Assembly: GCA_031550975.1 (NCBI GenBank)
Contig: JAVBOC010000008.1
Span: 61,824 to 125,823, forward strand
Origin: UBA947 sp031550975
GTDB taxonomy: Bacteria > Cyanobacteriota > Vampirovibrionia > Gastranaerophilales > Gastranaerophilaceae
Direction: 5' to 3'
Length of the DNA: 64,000 bases
The notes under the pieces were generated by a model. It was not told where the DNA came from. It saw only the letters and a list, made by a program, of their open reading frames with translations, and made no database searches. Shown here piece by piece: positions 50,034 through 58,293 of the stretch (its first letter is position 1; every line of letters begins with the position of its first letter). A program made the translations under genes and the position numbers.

Positions 50034-50117
50034 TGACTAAGTCGCTAAGCGACCGGGTGACTAAGAAAATAAAAATAAGTTGCCTAGTCACTTATTCACC
50101 TAGTCCCATAGTCACTT
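50034..50117. repeat. GTGACTA-type heptad hairpin element, copy 2 (inverted)
   Basis: Reverse complement matches 29527-29612: heptads, a GGCAACTTATTTTTATTTTC loop region, then inverted heptads. It lies between divergent dapA and lptC. Confidence 0.75.
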
Positions 50118-50139
50118 TTTTTATGATACAATGTTGAAC

Positions 50140-50742
50140 ATGAATTGGATAAAGCAAATCGTAAACAGAATTGACTGGGCCGGGCTGAGCAAGAAAAGGA
50201 AATCTTATATTATAGGTTTCGGAGTAATAACAGCAGTCTTGCTTTGGGCGTTTATTTCAGCGGGCGTAATTACCCATAACTTTAACCGTGACCAGCTTCA
50301 GGGAACTGACAACCAGGAAGCAAACGCAAAAGGGGTAATCCTTACTGAAACCAAAGACGATATGAAATATTGGGAGATTTACGGCGAAACCGCCAACTAC
50401 GACAACAAAAGCAATGTCGCGTCACTAAATAATGTCGTAGGAAATTTCTATAAAGATAACGAAGTTGCAATGAGCTTTGAATCTTCGAGCGGAATATACG
50501 ACAGCGAACAAAAGAAAATAGTTCTGTTTGACGACACTTTCATTGTACTAAAAGACGGCTTGACCCTTCAGGCGGACAGACTAATTTATGCCGGCTCGAA
50601 AACTCCGATTACCGCAAAGGGCAATATCAAAATCACCCGCGGCAAAGAGTTTTTGGCGCAGGCTGACGAAGTTGAAATAAGCCCTGATTATGAAAAATTC
50701 AAAATCAAAGGCAGAGCATCTTCAAAGATATTTAATAAATAA
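50140..50742 (+). CDS. lptC: LPS export periplasmic protein LptC-like
   Basis: 200 aa. A single N-terminal membrane anchor (IIGFGVITAVLLWAFISAGV, about 25-45) is followed by a beta-jellyroll of LptC/OstA type (ETKDDMKYWEIYGETANYDN, then ADRLIYAGSKTPITAKGNIK). It would bridge LptF/G and LptA. The start at 50140 (MNWIK) was chosen because TACAAT ends seven bases before it; an ATG at 50131 would fall inside the -10 box. It is followed by the lptA-like gene after a heptad repeat. Confidence 0.8.
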   Translation: MNWIKQIVNRIDWAGLSKKRKSYIIGFGVITAVLLWAFISAGVITHNFNRDQLQGTDNQEANAKGVILTETKDDMKYWEIYGETANYDNKSNVASLNNVVGNFYKDNEVAMSFESSSGIYDSEQKKIVLFDDTFIVLKDGLTLQADRLIYAGSKTPITAKGNIKITRGKEFLAQADEVEISPDYEKFKIKGRASSKIFNK

Positions 50743-50743
50743 C

Positions 50744-50780
50744 AACTAGGAACTAGGGGTTAGGGACTAGGGACTAGAAA
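50744..50780 (+). repeat. GACTAG-type heptad repeat
   Basis: AACTAGGAACTAGGGGTTAG, then GGACTAGGGACTAG, between lptC and lptA. Confidence 0.65.
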
Positions 50781-50797
50781 ACAAAGGAAAAATAAAA

Positions 50798-51781
50798 ATG
50801 ATGAACAAAAAATTAACAGCAATTATTTTAACCTTGATGGCAGGTGCAGTTATAGCGAACGCTTCGGATTTGGTTATTGAATCTAACACCCAAAGCTATA
50901 CCGAGAGCGAAAATAAAATTAAGTTTGACGGCGATGTTAAGGTTACGATTGACGATATGAAAGTGGTGGGCGACAGAGCCGACGTTAGCATGAAAGATGG
51001 CCAAAGCCTTGATACTGCAACGTTCTACGATAAGCCTTATGCGTATGAAGTTAAGAAAAACAAAAAACGCGAAGTTAAAGCAAACATCTTAAAAGTTTCT
51101 TTGATTACCAAAATCGTGCGAGCTGAAGGAGATACCCAATCAATCGTTTTTGACGGCAAAGTGCCGATTGTTGTAATCAACTCCGATGTTCAGGAATATG
51201 ACACCAAGACAGGCATGATGACCGCTCTTGGCGCTGTTACGATTAAATACAAAGATATCGAAACTTTCTCAAGCACGGCAAAAATTAAAACAGACAAAAA
51301 CGGCGATTTGCAAAATATCGAACTTATCGGAAACGCGCGGATTAAAGAAAAAACCTCCGAATCATTTGCTGACAGATTCTACTATAACGAGGCAACAAAA
51401 GTTATGACGGCTTCGGGCAACACAACTTCAAACCTTACAATGGAAGACGGAAAAAAGCTTGTTCTAAAATCAAGCTACCAAGAGCTTTCGCAGTCAAAAA
51501 ATGTATTTAATGCAAGCGGCAATGTTCGAGTTTGGTATCAGGACTATTACGCGCAGGGCCCAAAACTGACGGTTTATCCTGATAAAAAGAATAACAAAGC
51601 AAACGAAATTTATATGACCGGCCGCTCCAGCATTACGCAAGGTGTGAGAACAATTTACGCAGACAAAATCAAGATGTCATTGAATCCGAAAGATTTCCAC
51701 GCTGACGGCAACGTTCGTACGGTAATCAAAAATATCGGCTCAGGCGACGGCAACGATTCTCAAATGGGGCTCGGACTTTAA
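50798..51781 (+). CDS. LptA/OstA-like periplasmic lipopolysaccharide transport protein
   Basis: 327 aa. Residues 1-22 form a signal peptide (…AGAVIANA). The rest is repeated OstA-type jellyroll strands (YTESENKIKFDGDVKVTIDD, ALGAVTIKYKDIETFSSTAK, MTASGNTTSNLTMEDGKKLV, FHADGNVRTVIKN). Twice the length of E. coli LptA, so it probably spans more of the periplasm. Forms an operon with lptC; AAAGGA precedes the ATG. Together they support an outer membrane with LPS or a similar glycolipid. Confidence 0.82.
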   Translation: MMNKKLTAIILTLMAGAVIANASDLVIESNTQSYTESENKIKFDGDVKVTIDDMKVVGDRADVSMKDGQSLDTATFYDKPYAYEVKKNKKREVKANILKVSLITKIVRAEGDTQSIVFDGKVPIVVINSDVQEYDTKTGMMTALGAVTIKYKDIETFSSTAKIKTDKNGDLQNIELIGNARIKEKTSESFADRFYYNEATKVMTASGNTTSNLTMEDGKKLVLKSSYQELSQSKNVFNASGNVRVWYQDYYAQGPKLTVYPDKKNNKANEIYMTGRSSITQGVRTIYADKIKMSLNPKDFHADGNVRTVIKNIGSGDGNDSQMGLGL

Positions 51782-51784
51782 CAG

Positions 51785-51848
51785 AAACTAATCCCTAGTC
51801 TCTAATTCCTAATCCCTAATCCCTGGTACCTAGTACCTAATCCCTAAC
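51785..51848 (-). repeat. GACTAG-type heptad repeat (inverted), long copy
   Basis: CTAATCCCTAGTCTCTAATT, CCTAATCCCTAATCCCTGGT, ACCTAGTACCTAATCCCTAA: nine degenerate heptads between lptA and the TPR gene. Confidence 0.65.
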
Positions 51849-51860
51849 TAAAGAGGCAAA

Positions 51861-52637
51861 ATGATAAAAACACAACTAGCAATGGAACACTGCAAAAAAG
51901 GTGAGTGGCAAAAAGCGATTGACGTTTTCCACTCAGTGCTGGAAACCCAAGGGGACAGCGCGGAGATTTCTAATAACATCGGAACCTGCTATTTGCAATT
52001 GGGAAACTTAGAGACGGCGGAAAAACACTTCCTCCGCGCTCAAGAACTCAACCCCAAAGTTCCTCAAGTCTATTTAAACCTTGCTGACCTATATTATCGC
52101 CTAAGAGATTTTGACAGCGGAATCCAGCTTATTGCACAAGGGATTTATGAATTTGCCGATCAGGGTTCTGTAAATCTGCCGCTAAGACACTACTTAGCAC
52201 GGTTTTACATGGAAGATTCCAAGTTGGATTTAGCCATTGATGAACTGGAAAAAATCCTTGAAGAGCAGCCCGAAAACTACGATGCTTATTATGATTTAGG
52301 CAGAGTACATTTGGAACTTGGAAACTACGGGCTCGCAGCGGAAAACTTTGAAAATATCTTAGAGTATAAAAACGAAAACGAATGGGTGTATTACAGCCTG
52401 GGCGAAGCTTACGAGGCTGATAACGAAGTTGATAAAGCGATTTCAAATTATTTAAAAGCGATTATGTATAACGAGGGTTTCAAGCCTGCATATAAAAAGC
52501 TCGGCATTCTGTTTTTAGCTCGTGGAGAGCACGAAGACGCGATTGAATATTTTGAAGACTACCTAAAAATGGATCTTCCGAAAGAAGAAGCCGATAAAAT
52601 AAAAAGCTTGGTTGAGAGAATAAAAAATAAAGCTTAG
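51861..52637 (+). CDS. Tetratricopeptide repeat protein
   Basis: 258 aa, no signal peptide. About six TPR units from residue 5 to the end (KGEWQKAIDVFHSVLETQGD; GNLETAEKHFLRAQELNPKV; SKLDLAIDELEKILEEQPEN; GNYGLAAENFENILEYKNEN; NEVDKAISNYLKAIMYNEGF; GEHEDAIEYFEDYLKMDLPK). A cytoplasmic protein-interaction scaffold with no assigned partner. AGAGG precedes the ATG. Confidence 0.85.
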   Translation: MIKTQLAMEHCKKGEWQKAIDVFHSVLETQGDSAEISNNIGTCYLQLGNLETAEKHFLRAQELNPKVPQVYLNLADLYYRLRDFDSGIQLIAQGIYEFADQGSVNLPLRHYLARFYMEDSKLDLAIDELEKILEEQPENYDAYYDLGRVHLELGNYGLAAENFENILEYKNENEWVYYSLGEAYEADNEVDKAISNYLKAIMYNEGFKPAYKKLGILFLARGEHEDAIEYFEDYLKMDLPKEEADKIKSLVERIKNKA

Positions 52638-52658
52638 CCTTTTTGTGCCAACCATTCT

Positions 52659-52718
52659 GTCATCCTATGGAAAGCCAGACATTTTTCATAGTTTGATAAT
52701 TGGAAAATTAAGGATGAC
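52659..52718. repeat. Short palindromic element (GTCATCCTATGG...AAGGATGAC)
   Basis: Outer GTCATCCT and AGGATGAC pair; the interior is shorter and different from other copies. A possible deleted or decayed member of the family. Confidence 0.5.
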
Positions 52719-52745
52719 TATCCGCATAAGATATAATGAATTTTA

Positions 52746-52841
52746 GTCATTGCGAACAAAGTGAAGCAATCCAGGCTTTTACGATTATCAATACGTTCTG
52801 GATTGCCGCAGTCGTAAATTAATTTACTCCCTCGCAATGAC
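52746..52841. repeat. Dispersed palindromic element (GTCATTGCGAAC...)
   Basis: GTCATTGCGAACAAAGTGAA and ACTCCCTCGCAATGAC outer arms, inner GCAATCCAGGC and TCTGGATTGC. Between the TPR gene and dprA. Confidence 0.7.
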
Positions 52842-52867
52842 AAATATATTCGTGCTAAAATAGAATA

Positions 52868-53950
52868 ATGAAGAATCAATACTGGATAGCGTTTTCGTCG
52901 ATGGAACAATTGGATAGCACTTTTGTTCAGCGGCTTTATAATTATTTTGGCGACATTGAAAAAGCTTTTAACGCAACCCAAAATGAGTTAGCGCAAATTG
53001 AGGGCTTGAATATAAAAAAGGCCGAAAAATTCCTCAAAATTCGGGATAAAATCAACCTTGAGAAAACAACGACTGATGTCGTGAACCGCGGGGTTAAATA
53101 TTTAACTTTTGAAGATGAAAAATACCCAAAACTTTTAAAACAAATCGAAAACCCGCCAGTTGTTCTGTATTACAAAGGGGATTTAGACGAATGTAATTTG
53201 GATAAAACTCTTGCGGTTGTGGGTTCGCGCAGGGCATCGACTAACGCGCGAAAAGATTTATCAAAAATAATTTCTGAACTTGGCGGCACTGATATTTGTA
53301 TAGTTTCAGGACTGGCGTCAGGCATTGACACAGTCGCGCACGAAGCGGCACTGGAAAATAATTTAAAAACAATGGGGGTCATTGCAAGCGGGTTTGATTT
53401 TGTTTACCCCGCCTCAAACAGAACGCTTTATGAGCGGATTACAAACGGCGGCGGAGCGATTTTGAGCGAATATTATCCGACTTTTGAACCGTTAAAATTC
53501 CGCTTCCCGCAAAGAAACAGAATAGTTTCAGGCATGTCTTACGGCACATTGGTGGCAGAAGCCTCCCTCCGTAGCGGCGCTTTGATTACCGCAAACCTGA
53601 CGCTGGAGCAGGGGCGCGAATTGATGTGTATTCCGGGGTTGATTTCAAACCCGAACACGCAGGGGATTTATAAACTGCTTAAAAACGGCGCGGCGATTGT
53701 GACTGAAGCGGCTGATATTTTAAACACCCTTGGCTGGGAAGTTCAAACAAAACAACTTTCATTAAATATTTCGGACTTGAGCGCGGAAGAAGAAAGCATC
53801 CTTAGAGCCGTTGAAATTGAGTCAAGAGGGGTCGACGAACTGCTTGGTGCGACCGGTTTAAAAATAGATGATTTACTTATGCACTTGACAACGATGGAAC
53901 TCAAAGGCATAATTGAACAGGTAGACTCAGATAGATATAAGAAATGTTGA
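52868..53950 (+). CDS. dprA: DNA processing protein DprA
   Basis: 360 aa. Protects incoming single-stranded DNA in transformation and loads RecA. An N-terminal SAM/HhH-like part (about 1-85) precedes the Rossmann core with LAVVGSRRAS (about 117), VSGLASGIDTVAHEAAL (about 145), GGAILSEY and FRFPQRNRIVSGMS (about 220). A C-terminal winged helix (ILRAVEIESRGVDELLGATG) follows. TAAAAT (52856-52861) ends six bases before the ATG, so it may be leaderless. Followed by topA, the usual neighbour in many genomes. Confidence 0.94.
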   Translation: MKNQYWIAFSSMEQLDSTFVQRLYNYFGDIEKAFNATQNELAQIEGLNIKKAEKFLKIRDKINLEKTTTDVVNRGVKYLTFEDEKYPKLLKQIENPPVVLYYKGDLDECNLDKTLAVVGSRRASTNARKDLSKIISELGGTDICIVSGLASGIDTVAHEAALENNLKTMGVIASGFDFVYPASNRTLYERITNGGGAILSEYYPTFEPLKFRFPQRNRIVSGMSYGTLVAEASLRSGALITANLTLEQGRELMCIPGLISNPNTQGIYKLLKNGAAIVTEAADILNTLGWEVQTKQLSLNISDLSAEEESILRAVEIESRGVDELLGATGLKIDDLLMHLTTMELKGIIEQVDSDRYKKC

Positions 53951-53993
53951 GAGACTAGGGACTAGAGACCAGAGACTAGAGACTAGAGACTAG
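53949..53993 (+). repeat. GACTAG-type heptad repeat, clearest copy
   Basis: Six heptads: AGACTAG, GGACTAG, AGACCAG, AGACTAG, AGACTAG, AGACTAG, between dprA and topA. Confidence 0.75.
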
Positions 53994-54009
53994 CATTTGA
54001 AAGAAAATA

Positions 54010-56292
54010 ATGGCAGAAATTAAAGAGAAACCCAAAAAAGAAAAGACCAAAAAAGAAAAAGCTTTGGTCATCGTTGAGTCGCCTGCAAAATCTAAAACAA
54101 TCCGCAAGATTTTAGGGGACAATTATACTATTGAAGCAAGTTTCGGGCATATCAGAGATTTTCCGAAAAATGTTCTGGGCTTTGATGTGCAAAAAGGTTT
54201 TGAGCCGAATTTTATTGTAATCCCTGAAAAGCAAAAAGTGGTCTCAAAATTAAACGAAGTTGCTAAAAAAGTTGACAAAATCTATCTGGCTTCCGACCCT
54301 GACCGTGAGGGAGAGGCTATCGCTTGGCATGTTCGTGAGATATTAAAAGTGCCGGATGAGAAGATTTACAGAATAGAATTTAACGAAATCACGCCAAAGG
54401 CTGTTAGACATGCCGTTGAAACTCCGCGCTCTATTGATATAGATAGAGTAAGAGCGCAGCAAACACGTCAGATTTTAGATAAACTCGTAGGTTATAAACT
54501 AAGCCCGATTTTGTGGAAAAAATTAGGTAACTATAGGCTTTCAGCGGGTCGTGTTCAGTCGGTTGCGCTAAGAATGATTTGTGATCGCGAGGATGAGATT
54601 GAAGCATTCGTACCGCAGGAATACTGGTCAATCGCGGCTGAACTGGTTAAAGAAGGACAAAGCTTTGAAGCGGAACTCTCCAAATATCAGGGCAAAAAGT
54701 TAGAAATCCCAAATGAGGAAGAAGCTCAAAAAATTGTTGATTTCTTGCGTGATAAATCTACAAAATATGAAGTTGATAAGGTTACCGACCGTCAGACAAA
54801 ACGCAAGCCGACTGCACCTTTTATAACCTCAACCCTGCAGCGCGAAGCGAGTTCCAAGTTAGGTTACGGGGTATCAAAAACCATGCAGATTGCGCAAAAA
54901 CTCTATGAGGGAATTGAGTTAGAAAGCGGCGCTGTGGGTTTGATTACCTATATGAGAACAGACAGTGTGCGGATTTCAGATGATGCGCGTGACATGGCAA
55001 AAGAATTTATTTTAGATAGCTGGGGCGAAAAATATTACCCTGAAACCCCAAATGACTACTCAAAAAAAGGTAAAAAGGAAAACGTACAAGACGCGCACGA
55101 AGCGATTCGTCCTTCATACCCGGAACGCACGCCCGAGAGTATTAAACAGTATCTTTCGAACGAACAGTACAGGTTATACAAATTAATTTGGAACAAATTT
55201 ATGTCCTCGCAAATGACGGAAGCGCAGGTAGCAAACCGCACGGTGGAAGTCGCTGCGGGAGATTACACTCTGCGTGTCGGAACAAGTAAAATCATGTTTG
55301 ACGGGTTCTTGAAACTCTATAACGACAACGATGAGGAAGAAAAAGAAAACAAGATTCCTGATTTAGCGAAAGGCGACAAGCTTGACTGTAAGGCTGTTAC
55401 GCCGAAACAGCACTTCACCCAGCCACCGCCAAGATATTCTGAAGCGACATTAGTCAAAGCGCTTGAAGAACACGGAATCGGGCGTCCGTCAACGTATGCG
55501 CCGATTATCTCAAAAATCCAACAGCGCGGTTATGTTGAAAAAATAGAAAAAGCGCTCGCACCAACACTACTCGGGCGAACTGTTTCAAAACAGCTTGTAG
55601 AGCAGTTTACGCAGGTTATGGATTACAAATTCACGGCTGGCATGGAAAACGAATTAGACAAAATCGCCGATAAAAAAGCTGTCTGGAACAAGGTTTTGCA
55701 GAATTTCTACGACCCGTTTATGGAAGTAGTTAATGACGCTATGAAAGACACCAGCCGCATCATGGTTGAAAGCGGCGTTGATTGCCCGAACTGCGGCAAG
55801 CCGATGGTTCTGCGCTCAAGCCGTCAGGGCAACCAGTTTTTGGGCTGCTCCGGCTATCCTGATTGCAAAACTATGATGTCGTTGAATGCGTCTGCCGAAC
55901 AATCTAACGAACCTGAGGTTTGCGAAGAAAAATGCGAAAAATGTCAGGGCGAAATGATTTTTAAGGTCGGACCTTACGGGAAATATATCGAGTGCACAGA
56001 ATGCCAATTCCGCAAGCCTTTCCGACGTTCAACGGGGGTGACTTGTCCTAAGTGCGAAAAAGGAACAATCGTTGAGCGCAAATCCAAGCGCGGCACGGTT
56101 TTCTTTGGCTGCGACACCTATCCTGATTGCGATTTTACACTCTGGAACGAACCAACAGGCGAAGCTTGCCCTGATTGCGGTTCGTTATTAGTTAAAAAAG
56201 TGCTCAAAAAAGGCACAACAATTGAGTGTTCAAATAAAGTCAAAGGCTGTTCTTACAAAAAAGAAGTGGAAGAAGAAACTTCTGAAGAATAA
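54010..56292 (+). CDS. topA: DNA topoisomerase I
   Basis: 760 aa type IA topoisomerase that relaxes negative supercoils. A Lys-rich leader (1-19) precedes the TOPRIM domain (LVIVESPAKSKTIRKIL, SDPDREGEAIAW). The catalytic tyrosine is in GLITYMRTDSVRIS (about residue 318), with VQDAHEAIRPS and HGIGRPSTYAPII. The C-terminus has about four zinc ribbons (CPNCGKPM...CSGYPDC; CEKCQGE...C-TEC; CPKCEKG...CDTYPDC; CPDCG...C). Confidence 0.96.
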   Translation: MAEIKEKPKKEKTKKEKALVIVESPAKSKTIRKILGDNYTIEASFGHIRDFPKNVLGFDVQKGFEPNFIVIPEKQKVVSKLNEVAKKVDKIYLASDPDREGEAIAWHVREILKVPDEKIYRIEFNEITPKAVRHAVETPRSIDIDRVRAQQTRQILDKLVGYKLSPILWKKLGNYRLSAGRVQSVALRMICDREDEIEAFVPQEYWSIAAELVKEGQSFEAELSKYQGKKLEIPNEEEAQKIVDFLRDKSTKYEVDKVTDRQTKRKPTAPFITSTLQREASSKLGYGVSKTMQIAQKLYEGIELESGAVGLITYMRTDSVRISDDARDMAKEFILDSWGEKYYPETPNDYSKKGKKENVQDAHEAIRPSYPERTPESIKQYLSNEQYRLYKLIWNKFMSSQMTEAQVANRTVEVAAGDYTLRVGTSKIMFDGFLKLYNDNDEEEKENKIPDLAKGDKLDCKAVTPKQHFTQPPPRYSEATLVKALEEHGIGRPSTYAPIISKIQQRGYVEKIEKALAPTLLGRTVSKQLVEQFTQVMDYKFTAGMENELDKIADKKAVWNKVLQNFYDPFMEVVNDAMKDTSRIMVESGVDCPNCGKPMVLRSSRQGNQFLGCSGYPDCKTMMSLNASAEQSNEPEVCEEKCEKCQGEMIFKVGPYGKYIECTECQFRKPFRRSTGVTCPKCEKGTIVERKSKRGTVFFGCDTYPDCDFTLWNEPTGEACPDCGSLLVKKVLKKGTTIECSNKVKGCSYKKEVEEETSEE

Positions 56293-56325
56293 TCGGACTT
56301 GTTTCAAAACCCAATATATTTCCCC

Positions 56326-56763
56326 CTAGAACCAACCCATGGTTTCTGCGCGTGCGATTTCAATCCCTGCCTCTTTGACGTTGCCTGAAGAATGCAGTAA
56401 ATTTTCTGTAGTTTCTCCTTTTTTAACAAAAAGTTTTCTGAAATTTAAACACAATTCACGTATTGGCGTATCTGATTTTTTGTCCTCAACAACCATAACT
56501 TTTACGGGAGTTGACTGCATATATTTTAGGATATCAGGGAAAAATGGTTTGTCCACAACGTGTGCGTAATGCTGTCTTAGAAATGCTTCAGGCAAAAGCA
56601 CGGTTGCTTCTTTAATAATTTGAACCCCTCTTGTTTTAAACGCTTCTCTTGCCGCGCTCTCAAGATTTCGTCCGGGTAAATCCGGTTTAAAAATTACAAA
56701 AGCTCTCATCCCAAAAGCAGGACTACTTTGATTGTTTGTTGAAAACGGTTGTACTTTTAACAT
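56326..56763 (-). CDS. Tagged nucleoside diphosphate kinase-like protein (catalytic His retained)
   Basis: 145 aa. After the tag MLKVQPFSTNNQSSPAFG (1-18) the protein follows the NDK fold: AFVIFKPDLP (Lys26 in the KPD motif), LRQHYAHVVDKPFFPDILKY (Tyr66), MQSTPVKVMVVE, then NLLHSSGNVKEAGIEIARAE with Asn121 and His124 at the positions of the NDK active site. The usual Kpn-loop/Arg region between 95 and 115 is diverged. NDKs exchange the terminal phosphate among NTPs. Activity is possible but unproved. It is the second of two tandem genes; AGAGGAT precedes the ATG. Confidence 0.72.
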   Translation of the reverse strand: MLKVQPFSTNNQSSPAFGMRAFVIFKPDLPGRNLESAAREAFKTRGVQIIKEATVLLPEAFLRQHYAHVVDKPFFPDILKYMQSTPVKVMVVEDKKSDTPIRELCLNFRKLFVKKGETTENLLHSSGNVKEAGIEIARAETMGWF

Positions 56764-56780
56764 AATCTTATCCTCTATAT

Positions 56781-57215
56781 TTATCCTAACAAGTTAAATT
56801 GAATGGCTCTTAAAATATCGTCTGAAGCCTCTTTTGACGGTGAAGCGTATAACAAATCTCTAATTTGTTCGCCGGGTTTGTTGTATAAATTCTTTATTTG
56901 AATACATAATTCTCCAACAGGCTTGGTTGCGTTTTTGTCTTGAACAATTAAAACTCTTGAATTACCGGAGCGCATGAAGTCTATGACTCTTTTAAAAGTC
57001 GGTTTGTCTGAGATATTTGCAAAATGTTCGGAAAGAAAATCTCCCGGCAGGCGCAGTTTTTTCTCTTTAATAACCTCAACCCCTTCTTGGCGCAGTGCTG
57101 TTCTTACCACGCCGGAGAGTTTTCGCTTTAAGCATTCAGGCGTAAAAATCACAACTGAACGCTGCCCGAACGCAGGATTCTGATTGTTTGTTGAAAACGG
57201 TTGTACTCTTAACAT
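56781..57215 (-). CDS. Tagged NDK-like protein lacking the catalytic histidine (pseudo-enzyme)
   Basis: 144 aa paralogue of the adjacent gene. Tag MLRVQPFSTNNQNPAFG (1-17). The NDK pattern is still visible (VVIFTPECLK, LSEHFANISDKPTFKRVIDF, MRSGNSRVLIVQ, then DLLYASPSKEASDDILRAIQ) but the key residues are changed: Lys to Thr25, Tyr to Phe65, and the phospho-acceptor His to Tyr123. It is therefore unlikely to be a kinase. It is the upstream gene of the pair, 17 bases before the second. GGGGTA lies before the ATG. Confidence 0.68.
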   Translation of the reverse strand: MLRVQPFSTNNQNPAFGQRSVVIFTPECLKRKLSGVVRTALRQEGVEVIKEKKLRLPGDFLSEHFANISDKPTFKRVIDFMRSGNSRVLIVQDKNATKPVGELCIQIKNLYNKPGEQIRDLLYASPSKEASDDILRAIQFNLLG

Positions 57216-57235
57216 ATTCCATACCCCTTAATTTA

Positions 57236-57266
57236 GTGACTAGATACCAGAAACTAGAGACCAGGT
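57236..57266. repeat. GACTAG-type heptad repeat
   Basis: GTGACTAGATACCAGAAACT, then AGAGACCAGG, upstream of the NDK-like pair and aroE (divergent). Confidence 0.6.
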
Positions 57267-57337
57267 GTTAATTCTAACCTAAGACTTCTTTATTTGCAAG
57301 CGGGTTTGTGGTAAATATATTAATAAAGGAGTATGTG

Positions 57338-58258
57338 ATGTACAAATTCGGCTTGATTGGCTTTCCGCTGGGGCATTCAATATCAAAAGTTATTCACGAA
57401 GCAGGGTTCAAGAGCCTTGGAGTGGACGCAACTTACGATGTTTTAGAAACCCCGCCGGATGATTTGGTTGACAGGATTAAATACCTTAAATCTAATGGTT
57501 ACGATGGTTTCAACGTAACTATCCCGCTGAAGTTGCCGGTTTCGCTCTTTGTAACCGGTGTCGACAGATACGCCGATCTTGCGCGGGCGGTGAACACAAT
57601 TAAAATCGAACCTGATAAATCAATGCTTGGTTACAACACAGACGTAATCGGTTTCCGCAAGGCTATTGAAGCGGATTTTGACGGGCGTGGAGTGCAACGA
57701 ACGCCCATGGTGAGCAAGCCCGGTCAGGGTTGCGAACCGTCAATAATCCAAGAAGATGTTAGTCTGTTAAATAAAAAAGTCGCAATTCTCGGTACGGGCG
57801 GTGCGGCGCATGCGGCGGCGGTTGCGTTTTCTGAAATGGGAGTAAAAGAGGTCGTGTTTTTCACCAGAAACATCCCGAACTCGCTTGCGACAATGGATTA
57901 TATGCGCAGAAAACTCCCGAATGTTGCGTTTAATGTTTATCAAATTGAACAAATTCGCGACCTGTCAGATTATGCGATGCTCGTAAACACCACTCCTGTG
58001 GGGATGTTGGGCAAGGCTGCTGATTTGATTCCGGTGAGCTATAATGTGCTTTCTACAATGCAAAAAGACGCGATTGTTTATGATGTGGTTTACAATCCCC
58101 GTGTAACTTTGCTTTTAAAAGCCGCGGAAGAATTGGGGCTCAAAACAGTTAACGGCTTGGATATGTTAATTTACCAGGCTGCAGCGGCGCAAGAGATTTG
58201 GCTTGGCAAAAAACCAAACATCACCGCAATGAAAATCGCCGCGCTCGAAGCACTTTAG
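57338..58258 (+). CDS. aroE: Shikimate dehydrogenase
   Basis: 306 aa; NADPH-dependent step of aromatic amino acid synthesis. GFPLGHSISKVIHEAGF (substrate domain), FNVTIPLKLPV with catalytic Lys65, YNTDVIGF with Asp102, and cofactor motif ILGTGGAAHAAAV (about 150). The last helix has GLDMLIYQAAAAQEIW. Residues about 117-140 (GVQRTPMVSKPGQGCEPSII) are an extra loop between the two domains, encoded by unusually G+C-rich DNA (57688-57760), probably an insertion. AAAGGAG precedes ATG 57338. Confidence 0.94.
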   Translation: MYKFGLIGFPLGHSISKVIHEAGFKSLGVDATYDVLETPPDDLVDRIKYLKSNGYDGFNVTIPLKLPVSLFVTGVDRYADLARAVNTIKIEPDKSMLGYNTDVIGFRKAIEADFDGRGVQRTPMVSKPGQGCEPSIIQEDVSLLNKKVAILGTGGAAHAAAVAFSEMGVKEVVFFTRNIPNSLATMDYMRRKLPNVAFNVYQIEQIRDLSDYAMLVNTTPVGMLGKAADLIPVSYNVLSTMQKDAIVYDVVYNPRVTLLLKAAEELGLKTVNGLDMLIYQAAAAQEIWLGKKPNITAMKIAALEAL

Positions 58259-58293
58259 GGATAAATATATTTTGTCATTGCCAACACTCTTCT

